Source of the DNA: Chara braunii
Lineage: Eukaryota > Streptophyta > Charophyceae > Charales > Characeae
Direction: 5' to 3'
Assembly: GCA_003427395.1 (NCBI GenBank)
Contig: BFEA01000258.1
Span: 839,392 to 866,178, forward strand
Length of the DNA: 26,787 nt
Under the pieces are notes generated by a model that saw only the letters and a list, made by a program, of their open reading frames with translations, was not told where the DNA came from and searched no databases. Positions 9,193 to 17,961 of the stretch are shown in pieces. Position numbers and translations under genes: made by a program. Numbering within the stretch: the stretch's first letter is position 1; every line of letters begins with the position of its first letter.

Positions 9193-10464
9193 GTTGAGCG
9201 CCTCTAAGTTGATGGGGGCTCAGTGCTGTGTTTTGTTTATGTGTGTTGGGCTGACTGCATGATTTTGAGGGTTGGGCCTATCCTAAGTTGGACGGACCAG
9301 TCGCTGTTTTTTTTGGGGTTTCTGAATAGGAGGATGGGCACCCTAAGTTGGAAGGCCTAAGAATCCTGATGTTTCTTTTGTGGGTTGCTAAAAACAGGAC
9401 TGGGAACACTCTAAGTTGCGTGGACTCAGTCCTGTGTATGTTTTCTTCTGAGGGGGACACAGGCATGAGGCTGAGCGTACCCTTAAGTTAGGGTGGCTCA
9501 GTCATAAGCCATGAACACAAACGTCAACCAAAGTATACGACTTTGATACATACTATACGAACCTATATTATCTGGCAGACCGGGCACCCTAAGTTGGGAA
9601 AGCCAGTCAGTAAGTCAGGTAGAACAAGAAGAGGAGAAAAGCGATGAAGAATATAATGAAGGTAATCAGGGCGGGCTGAGCGTACCCTTAAGTTAGGGCG
9701 GCTCGGTCCTATGCTCGTGACAATACAAAGGTGCAGAAAGTTAGTATAAACCTGTTTTATTTTCCCTTCTAAACACAAGGCAGGGTTGGANGTCTCCCTA
9801 AGTTGGGTAGGTCTGACTATCTGCCTAATAAGAGAGAAACACATATAGTTTGTGTAAGTATCAATGGTTGTTCTCATATGATTGTCGTTACGGAGGCTAA
9901 GCGTACCCTTAAGTTAGGGCGGCTTAGTCACACGTCGATGTACTAGTTCAAGCAGATTTTGTCTTATGTAACTATAACTGTTTAAGCCAGCCAGGCGTAC
10001 CCTTAAGTTAGGGCGGCCTGGTGATAGGTTCCTGTCGTTGATGTGATGTAGGTTGGACGTACCCTTAAGTTAGGGCGGTCTGACCATTCGTCGTTCGCGC
10101 TTGTTCTGTAGGTTGGACGTACCCTTAAGTTAGGGCGGTCTGACCATTCGTCGTTCGTGCTTGTTCTAGGCAGGTTAGGCACACCCCTAAGTTGGGGCAG
10201 TCTAATCCTATTCCCTACGTAACTTAGTGTAAAGCTGGCTAGGCATACCCTTAAGTTAGGGCAGTCTAGCTTTACGCTTCATGTCCTCAGTTCTAGCAGA
10301 AGCCAGGCGTACCCTTAAGTTAGGGCGGTTTGGTCGTATGCTTTATGACTAGAGTTTATCTGGAGTTGGGCGCACCCTTAAGTTAGGGCAGTCCAGTTGT
10401 GCGTGCCTTTACTTGTTTACTTAGGCAGGTTGGACATACCCTTAAGTTAGGGCATTGTCTGATC
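9193..10464 (+). ncRNA. Tandem array of 17 covarying RNA-like hairpins with UAAGUU loop
   Basis: Seventeen units share one fold. There is an outer stem of 5-9 pairs, a small internal loop, an inner stem of 2-5 pairs (typically CCCT/AGGG or CCC/GGG), and the invariant hexaloop TAAGTT. Loops start at 9205, 9284, 9344, 9412, 9484, 9590, 9689, 9799, 9910, 10004, 10066, 10126, 10188, 10252, 10316, 10379 and 10443. Spacing is 60-65 bases in the right half and 60-111 in the left. Outer stems differ but stay paired: CAGGACTG/CAGTCCTG, GGCTAAGC/GCTTAGTC, GCCAGGC/GCCTGGT, GGTTAGGC/GTCTAATC, GGTTGGAC/GTCTGACC. Many differences are compensatory or convert Watson-Crick pairs to G-U. The wobbles form only in plus-strand RNA, so that is the likely transcribed strand. 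Units with the CCCT/AGGG stem usually have internal loop RYA on the 5' side and YR on the 3' side. No open frame spans the array and I know no RNA family with this loop. Confidence 0.85.
10048..10167 (+). repeat. 60-bp near-identical duplication of one hairpin unit
   Basis: Units 11 and 12 of the array, with their spacers (10048-10107 and 10108-10167), are almost identical. This shows that the array still grows by unit duplication, and that the other units, which share only the stem-loop, have diverged in their spacers. Confidence 0.9.
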
Positions 10465-10857
10465 CTATGCCATAAGTGAGGGGGTTATTGAAAGGGAACG
10501 ACTGAGTGATCTAACGAACTACTTGGGCAAATTGATGTGGGATTGTGAGAGATGTATGTGTATGCATGCTTGTGGGCTCTCACTTGGGGCGTCTTTTCGA
10601 TAGGGTAGCTACTTTAGATGCTCGCCAAGTGCTGGAGCCATAGGTAGAGCAGATGGATGATGGGAGGGAAAACTTGGGATGAAGATAGGACTGACCCTGC
10701 TAGGGGTTAGGCCCAATGCTAGCCCACGGTCTCATCCAGAGGTTGTGTTAGCTATCATTGATCCTGATTCATCAAGCAGGCGTCGGTAGTTAGTCCCAAG
10801 TGTAGTTTGCTTTGTCTTTTCATCTTTCAGCTTCGTATAAATCTTGACAGTCTCCTG
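10465..10857. other. No recognised feature
   Basis: Mixed sequence between the hairpin array and the duplicated UACG-loop motif. I see no gene or array unit. Confidence 0.4.
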
Positions 10858-10988
10858 TTCCTACGGGAAGCGCTGCCGAAATTTCTACAAATCTGGAGGA
10901 GTTAGTCATTCTTTGACTCATATAAATTATGAAAAGACACTTTTCCTACGGGAAGCGCTGCCGAAATTTCGCAGAATTTGGGGAGTTA
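10858..10988 (+). repeat. Duplicated 46-bp motif with UACG-type hairpin
   Basis: Two copies, at 10858-10905 and 10943-10988, share 28 identical starting bases (TTCCTACGGGAAGCGCTG and on through GAAATTTC) and both end GGAGTTAG. Each begins TTCC-TACG-GGAA, a four-pair stem capped by a UNCG-class tetraloop. The second copy can also pair CTGC with GCAG just after it. An RNA-level role is plausible; no family recognised. Confidence 0.7.
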
Positions 10989-12790
10989 GAATATTTGCAG
11001 CTAGGGGTTACTTAGCAGATCCATTCTGATTAGAGGTGATACTTAGGGACTTAGTACTAGTAGAGGAGCTAAGTTACGACTAGGGGAATGTTCTCCCCTT
11101 GACAGAAACATGAGTAGTATTTTTCTTTGGTCTGTACTGTGATGCAGGTTCTCGTGTTATCAGTTGAAGGTTGATTTGATCAGCCTATTCCTTCAGAAGG
11201 TTTACCTTTCTGTTATCACTGATAACAGGTCGGTTGCCGATTCGTCGGTCTACGACTCGACCCCAATTCACCCTCAATACTCAGCCTAAAAATGCTTTAG
11301 CCCTGGTGATTTTATCTGTTTTGTTAAGGTTTCAACCATACCTTTATCGAATGGCCATTTAACAGAAGTACTGAGTACTTAATTATGGTTGGTTGGTTGG
11401 AGGTTGGGGCTTGTCTGGCTAAAGCAAGGGGTATGAGTGGAGAGGTTGGTTGGAGTTGACCCCGTGTAGCATGTGGATGTTTGTTTGATATCGTGGTGTG
11501 ATTGCAGGTATGTGTGGAAGAGTCTAGATTGATTCATGTTGAGTGGTATTGCGTGGATTCAGATGGACAGACCACACAACTGTCGTGAGAGTGAACTACC
11601 CCACAACCTTTGTGTTTGAGTGAGATTGTGCTACCCCCGTTCTCCTGAGGTGATAATTCAAGTAAACATTCGGGTAAACCCCCACAGGGTTAATCCCGAC
11701 GGTGTCCTTTCTGATAATACTAAAAGTATTTGTGCCCTTTCCTTGTTAGGGTTTATTTTGGTGGAACGGTAAAGTTCCGGGCGGAAGGGTTAATGTGTCG
11801 CTGGTGATGCGCCAGACATCTCACCACCGCTCCAAATGCCTTCCTGCCCTAGGGGTTGTCTTACCCCGCACCCCTTGGGACACCTCAGGGTGCAGAAAAC
11901 GGAAAGGCCCTCAGGCCGGTTTTGCGCCCACTAATGGGTTACCTCCCCTTAGCGCGCGCTTCACCCAACGCCTGAGCGTCAGAATTAACCCCATGGTTCC
12001 GAAGAGGTCATTCGGGTATGGGCACCACATAATGCGCCGTCATCGCTTTTATCTGCGTAGGACTGCATTATAAATCGGTATGCGTGGGTCCTACGTTCGC
12101 GCGATCTTATACTAAACCTCGCGCAAGGCAGTTACCGACTTCCACTGCGTAGAGTTATGGGTTGGATACTGAAGGGACTAGGAGTGTTGTTGTGTTGTGG
12201 TGTTATTTGTAGAGATTGTTGTGTGTATGTCCGTATGTTATGCGTGGGTAAGCATGGGTGTTGTAGTGTAACGCGTGGGTGTGTAGTGTGTCCTAGTCGA
12301 CCGGCGCCGAATCGTGTCTGGGACTTCAGTCCCCCAGTACGACGACTCGCGTACGGGTTCAATTTCGGGCGTTCGACCTCGCGTACCCCCTATGCTACAG
12401 CGAACGAGAAACGCCCTCGGTTGGGCCACCTCTGCAATTGCATATGAAAAGTTTTCGCATGTGGTTCAGTAGCTCGGCAGGGATACGCCCACCTAAGGGA
12501 TGGTGACAGCTCCCGCAGGTGGAGGTAGCGGTGCCTCGCGTGACTCTGTCCTATCGTAGGGACTCGCGAGAGGTACGGCTGGCGCACTCGGTCGGAGCAA
12601 CAAACGCTCTCCGCGACAAGTCCTGCATAATCCTGCGTGACGCGGCCGGGAGGGTCCCCGTGCGGGACCGATGCGCTCGACAGCGCCCTCCATTCCACGC
12701 CCACTCGCAACACTCATCGCATACGCAAATATGAGCAGGAGCACAAGGGTTAGGTCCTATGGAAATTGAGTCGTTCTCCTCGCCTTTGGG
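10989..12790. other. GC-moderate, hairpin-rich stretch without a recognised gene
   Basis: Notable inverted repeats are TGTTATCA/TGATAACA (11211-11227), and a three-part stem at 11889-11928 built of GGTGC/GCGCC, AAAAC/GTTTT and GGCC/GGCC around loop CTCA. A nested stem at 12535-12570 has CTCGCG/CGCGAG enclosing GTCC/GGAC, and GTCCC/GGGAC lies near 12655-12669. A GGTTG-repeat run lies near 11388-11408. Open frames of 60-107 codons lack motifs. The density of nested stems suggests structured RNA, but I cannot assign a family. Confidence 0.4.
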
Positions 12791-13121
12791 TTGAGGACTG
12801 TCACTGCCAATCTACGGGTCCTATTGTTGTCAAGTTCTATCAACCGCTGGTCAGCTTTTCGGGTCTGTCACTCTCCTGTCACCACCAGTCACTGTGAGAG
12901 TGTCGTTCCCCTTAGTCCCTGTTCCCCCACTCCATCCATCATGTACGTATCCGCCTGTCATGCTGGTCACCACCCCACTAACTCTGAAGGATAATCCACT
13001 CCCCTTAATGCCGCTAATTCGTCCCCGCAAGGTCTCAACACCTCTCAAACCCGCCCATCAACCCCCCCCCGAACCTCTACGACTCTTTCCTTCTGAATTT
13101 CTTCCCCTCAAATATCTCTAT

Positions 13122-13481
13122 TCACTCTAATTTCGCCATATATGACAAAAAGTTGATTAGCACTTTCACCTCCCTCATTTCCCTCATCTCCGGCATCATC
13201 TCTCCCCCACCCATCGCAGTTGAAGAACCTCTCAAAAGAATCTTTGTCCTCGACTCACCCTCCGCTTCCCTGCTTCCCCTCCATCTCTTCGCCCTCCTAC
13301 CATTATACCTCCGTCTTTCGTCAACCTTCAGGCATACTTCGTTGAAAAGCGTTTTCATTCCTACCCCCTTCCTAGTCATCTGCTTGAGTACATGGAGTGC
13401 AATTCCTTCTGCACCTTCCAAAACGGCGCTCATTCGTTTTTCTTCCTCCTCAGAGATCAAGCCCTGGAGCTTTTTTCTCAT
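13122..13481 (-). CDS. Hypothetical charged protein, 119 codons
   Basis: Not recognised. The minus-strand frame starts ATG and runs 119 codons with a helical, charge-rich composition (EEEEKR near residue 11, then KQMTRKGVGMK and DERRRYNGRR) and no obvious repeat bias. The plus strand here is strongly pyrimidine-rich, so an mRNA from this side would be purine-rich, as many mRNAs are. A plus-strand frame competes with it. No upstream exon or promoter is visible. Confidence 0.25.
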   Translation of the reverse strand: MRKKLQGLISEEEEKRMSAVLEGAEGIALHVLKQMTRKGVGMKTLFNEVCLKVDERRRYNGRRAKRWRGSREAEGESRTKILLRGSSTAMGGGEMMPEMREMREVKVLINFLSYMAKLE

Positions 13482-13574
13482 TCTTTCTAGTCACTCACCA
13501 TCTCCTCCCTCCTCTTCGTTGGCACTCGCTGTTTTAATTTCCTCACTGAAGATGAGCAGAGTCATGCAGTGTAG

Positions 13575-14342
13575 CAGTTAGCTATCTATAAACGCAAGTT
13601 TGCGCATGATTTCGGGATCCCTTTCTACTGCTTTTGCCTCTGCCTCGTCAATGCAAAGGAAAACCCTTTCAAATGTTGGGTCAACAGCGGTCTCTTGACC
13701 CTCACCAAGATTCTCTCGGCGATCGGCACGCAATCAAGTTTCTCATGTCCTATAGCATTCTTCTTCAGAGGATTTTTCAAGCAACTCGTCAAAGGAGATT
13801 TCTACCACCTCCGCTTGCACAATCTTCTGACTTCAGGACATGGCCCATGGTTCAGGTTTCTCATGAAGGGTATCAGTGATCTGGATCGACACTATCTCGC
13901 TGGACCATACCAGCCCACGGAGCAGCCCAGTCTGTCGCAGCCCTCAATTCCACGACTTACTCTGAATCTCAAGGAAGGTCGCTGTGTTTTCTCTTGTATA
14001 GACTCCGAGCACTCGGCCCCCTCAAGAAGGCAACGCCGCCGATCTCTGGACCTTGATCCGGAACCAAACTCACCAGGGCGTCCAATCTCAGTGCAGCAGT
14101 TACTAATTGTGTCTCGACCGTCCACCACTTCACCTTCCCCACCACCCCTACCTATTCTCGCTCCTCCCAAAACCATTAGATCGAGGAAGAAGCCTAACAC
14201 GTTCAAGTTCCTTGACTTTTTCTTCCTCCTTTCCTTATGCATCATTTTCATCCTCATCCTCCTTCTTTATATCTTACTCTTCTTTAAACCCTTTCCCTCA
14301 TCTACCTCCCTACCACCTTTCGCGCACAGTCGAGGATTCTAA
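13575..14342 (+). pseudogene. Possible decayed ORF with C-terminal membrane segment
   Basis: Not recognised. In one plus-strand frame about 255 codons are open from 13575. They read YKRKFAHDFGIPFY near the start, then a compact hydrophobic and basic part, then a Pro/Ser/Arg-rich linker with RRQRRR near 14025, and then a hydrophobic stretch near 14205-14285 that could be a membrane anchor. The same frame upstream to about 13260 is interrupted by a TAG at 13488 and a TAG at 13572. That pattern suggests a broken gene, or a spliced one with the stops in introns. The hydrophobic end lies in a C/T-rich tract and may be chance. Confidence 0.3.
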
Positions 14343-14959
14343 ATATGGGATTTCACTCATCTCACCCAACCCCTACCTCAATTTTTATGGAACGTCATCC
14401 TTTGCGATTTCATAGAAAGTAAAGGTAGAGGGGGTTTTAATGATAGCGACCGCAAGCATTCAGTATGAATAAGATATCGGAAGAGTTGTGGTGTGATGTA
14501 TCGGAGTATGCATGATGAAGGTTGCTTCCCACCCTCATAGTTATTTTCAGCCTTCTAATCGCATCTATAATTTTTCAAATACAGAAAGAATGACAGAAAA
14601 TGAAGGAGAGGTTGAAGGAGAAAAATAAGGAAGACTACTATGATCAATGGACTTGCCAATAAACATCATCATTTTAAGGAAATCATCAAACTATTTGACA
14701 ATCAGCGAAGGATTTATTTTATTGTGGCTTGTTTTCTGATCTATTGTATCAACGTTTTGTGTATATCACTCGGCATTTTGCTCTCTTTTAAAACTCATAT
14801 CAGTAACCTTTTATTGGAAATTCATCTCATTGCCTGTTTATGGGGGGGGGAAGGAAGAAAAACCGATGAGGATGGATGTTAAAAAAAAAAAAAAAAAACA
14901 GAAAAAAAAAACGGAGGAGGGTAAAGGGAAAGGAAAGAAAAGAAAGAAGGAAGGGAGAA
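14343..14959. other. Transition into AT-rich DNA, no gene
   Basis: Base composition falls to AT-rich from about here to the end of the window. Poly-A and G/A runs occur near 14881-14960. An 80-codon frame at 14640-14882 has one hydrophobic stretch but no other support. Confidence 0.5.
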
Positions 14960-16540
14960 GCAGTCATCAATCCACTATCGAGTGTTCGACCGATCGATCA
15001 CCCTATTCCTCTGTTCCGATTCGGGACCGATAATCGACCGAGCATTTGACTATGACACTAAGACATTAGTTTTCGGCTAGCCAATTGTTAAAAAAAAATA
15101 AAAAAAATAGATGAAAGAGAGAAGAAGGGAAAGTGAAAAAAAAAATAAAAAAAATAAAAAAAAATAAGGAAAGTATTTTCAATCAAGGCGATCGACCGAT
15201 CGATTGACATATTCCTTTCTTCACAATTTCAACTAATTTATTTATTTTATCACGAAAACACCATCCCCTTCTAGCCAATCGGTCTACCTCTCAATTGACA
15301 AATCGGCCAATCGATCGATGGATCAATCGATCAATCGATCGATGGATCGATCAATCAACTGGTTGATGATCGGTCGATCAATCGATTGCTGGATCAATCA
15401 ACCAATCGAGGGATCGGCCAATCAATCGATTGTTGGATCAGTCGACCAATCGAGCAACTAATCGCTTGGCTAATCAGGTGACTAATCAACTTTTTTATCA
15501 CTCATCAAGCCTGACTAATCAGGTGACTAATCTACCTTTCGATCACTCGATTAATGGATCGGTCAACCACTCGATTGATAGATCGTTCGATTAATTGGTT
15601 GATGGATCGGTCGGTCACGCGATTGATGAATCGATCAATCAATCGATTGACGGATCAGTTGATCAATAGATTGATGAATCGATTGATCAACACATTGATG
15701 TATCGGTCAACCTTTCGATCATTCGATTGATCTAAATAATAGTTCTCATTCGTAAAGACAGAAAAATATTTTTTAAGAGGAAATACACACAAAAAGGAAA
15801 CTCGAGTCGTTCTTATCAATCAAGTTATCGACCGGTTAATTTTCATATTCCTCTGTTCATAATTCCAACTGATTAATTGCTTTGTCACTAAAACAACAAC
15901 CCCGTCTAGTCAACCAGTCGACCACTAGATTGATGGATCAGTCGATCAATCGATTGATGGATCGACCGACCAATCGATCGATAAATCATTAAATTAATAT
16001 CGATGGATCGGTTAATCAATCGATTGATAAATCATTCGATCAATCGATTCTTGGATCTGCCGACCAATCGATCGAGTGATCGGCCAATCAATTGATTGAC
16101 GGATCGGTCGACCAATCACGCAACTAATCAGGCGATTGTGAACCTTTCGATTACTCATGAAGCCTGACGAATCAGTCTTTCGATCACTCGATCAATTAAC
16201 CGATTGATGGATCGGTTGATGACACGATTAATAGATTGGTTGGTCAATCAATCGATTTATGGATCGGTCGATCAATGGATTGATGAATCGACCAATCAAT
16301 CGATTGATTAATACACCAATCACCCGATGAGTGGATCGGTTGGTCAATCGTTCGATGAATCGATCGATCAATCGTTTGATGAATCGATCGATCAATCGAT
16401 TGATGGATTGGTCAACCAATCGCGCAACTAATCTCTTGACTGATTTGGTGACTAATCAACCTTTCGATCATGCGATTGTTGGATTGCTTAATCCCTTTCT
16501 CATCAACCAATCAATCGAATTTCATCAAACTAATCAGCAG
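14960..16540. repeat. GATC/CGAT-rich satellite with higher-order repeat
   Basis: The stretch is built from ATCAATCGATTGATGGATCG-like words, so GATC and the palindrome ATCGAT occur extremely often. There is also a higher-order unit of about 635 bp. A leader with CATATTCCT, then TCACGAAAAC or TCACTAAAAC, then a CTAG block occurs at about 15177 and again at 15812, each followed by the CGAT words. A shortened third copy begins near 14965. Blocks such as GCAACTAATC and AAGCCTGAC recur inside. The 60-70 codon frames reading INRLIDR repeats are translations of the satellite. Confidence 0.9.
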
Positions 16541-17220
16541 GCATAATCTCTAGTGAACTTATTACTCCCTTTGCATATGTATCTACTTTGATCCCACCCA
16601 AACCACTTTCTCTCATCAACCATGATGTTTTAACCACTCATATAACCATTACATTATTTGTTCCTTCCCGCACTAGATAACCCTACTGGCGTTCGACCTA
16701 ACTTATGGTTAATCAGCTTAATACTGATTAATTACTTGACCTATTTGATTGATCGACCAATCGGTCATTTATACCACCACTACAACCAATAACTGAGCTA
16801 ACTACTGATCAGTTGATCCACCACTCTTAACCCTTCACCAACTCTCCCGGCTGATCATACATATTTCAACCAATTGCTTATCCATTTTAACTTTTGATTG
16901 CTCAAACGATCACACCAAAATACCACTTGGTTTCTCAATCAAATTATTACACTACCTGACCAATCAACTGATCAAGAACTTTGACTGATCAACCAAATGA
17001 TTAACCCACCTGCTCACTTTTTCCTCTGTTTAAGTTGCTCAGTACAATACTTCTTGTTGCAATTTCATCTCATGCATTCACGACCCGCGTTTAAAAAAAA
17101 AAGAAAAAAAAGGAAGAAGGTGGCGGGGAAGAAACGGGGAATAATTTATGAGAGACTATGATCTACCTGTTTTTTCGTTTCTGCAAATAATTTATCACTT
17201 AAAAAAAATATATGTATATG
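16541..17220. other. AT-rich DNA with scattered satellite words
   Basis: No gene is seen. Degraded copies of the ATCAACCAATCGATC vocabulary recur at about 16740-17030, which suggests old satellite or a shared simple-sequence origin. Confidence 0.5.
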
Positions 17221-17961
17221 CAGGGTTGCCTGCGTTTGGGACGGACTGAACGTCCGAACCCGAACACTCGAATGTTCGGCCCCCCCTCTCAACGCATTTG
17301 GTCGTTCGGCCAAACGCAAAAAAAAAAAAAAATCTAAAAAATTAGAAAAATATATATGTTATGCAAAATAATAAACTAAATAACATTTGCCTAAACTTTA
17401 CATCCAAATTCTTTACCAAATTCAAATAACAATCAAATACTAAAACTAAACAAGAATAATAAAAATTAGAAAAAATGAAATGAGAATGAAATTATTGAGT
17501 GGGCGAGCCGTTTTTGACACCGTCATCTTCGACGATTTTTATTTTTTTGTTAGGTTGTGACAAATGCCATGAAAATTTATATATGTGTATCTTACATAAC
17601 AGAGAATCTACGAATAAAGTTTGGGAAAAAAAAAATCATGCTCCGAAATAAAGAAAAAACAAAAAGTGCAAAGAAAAAAAAAACAAATTAGTGAGTGGGC
17701 AAAGCAAATTTTGACACCACCATCTTTGCCAATTTTTCATTTTTTTTTAGCTGGCCAGAATGACTTCAAAATTAAGAGGAAAATACCTTACATCACAAAG
17801 AACTCACAAAACAAAATTAAAAAAAAATAAATGTTTAGGTTTCAAACTATGTTTTTGCGGGATCCGAACCCCTTCAGGATCGTATCCTGTACGGGGACCC
17901 GAACGCCCGAACGTTCGGGGTTCAACTTAGGGGCCTCCGTACATTCGGCCTGGCAACCTTG
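17221..17961. mobile_element. hAT-like non-autonomous element (MITE), 741 bp
   Basis: The left end is CAGGGTTGCCTGCG and the complement of the right end is CAAGGTTGCCAGGC, which are terminal inverted repeats of the CAGGG type typical of hAT transposons. The flanks TGTATATG (17213-17220) and TATATATG (17962-17969) match at 7 of 8 bases, as expected for an 8-bp target duplication. Subterminal regions carry CGAACGTTCGG-type palindromes on both sides. Inside, a block with GAGTGGGC followed by TTTTTGACACC or TTTTGACACC occurs twice, near 17490 and 17687, as a tandem duplication of about 197 bp. No transposase is encoded, so it would need an autonomous hAT elsewhere to move. Confidence 0.8.

Noticed and set aside
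9481-10448. CCCTTAA and TTAGGG words suggesting interstitial telomere repeats
   Set aside because: The words are the two arms and loop of a hairpin, they are not in tandem, and other units replace them with CCC/GGG or TCC/GGA while keeping only TAAGTT.
9193-10464. CRISPR array
   Set aside because: The repeats are imperfect, spacing is 60-111 bases, stems covary and the context is eukaryotic.
9193-10464. tRNA or microRNA cluster
   Set aside because: Units are about 35 nt with a six-base loop. There is no cloverleaf or B box, and the stems are too short for usual microRNA precursors.
12290-12680. Group I or group II intron
   Set aside because: Nested stems and a CGCGTACGGGTTC word prompted the check, but no domain V or P7 core could be built.
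2826-14455. Shared 14-mer GATAGCGACCGCAA at 2826 and 14442
   Set aside because: One 14-mer match is expected about once by chance in a window of this size, and the flanks do not match.
16228-16546. Asn/Arg/Leu repeat proteins on both strands
   Set aside because: They are translations of the GATC satellite.
17920-17950. CCCCTAAGTTG on the minus strand of the hAT element as another array unit
   Set aside because: It lacks the pairing 3' arm, so it is a chance match to the loop word.
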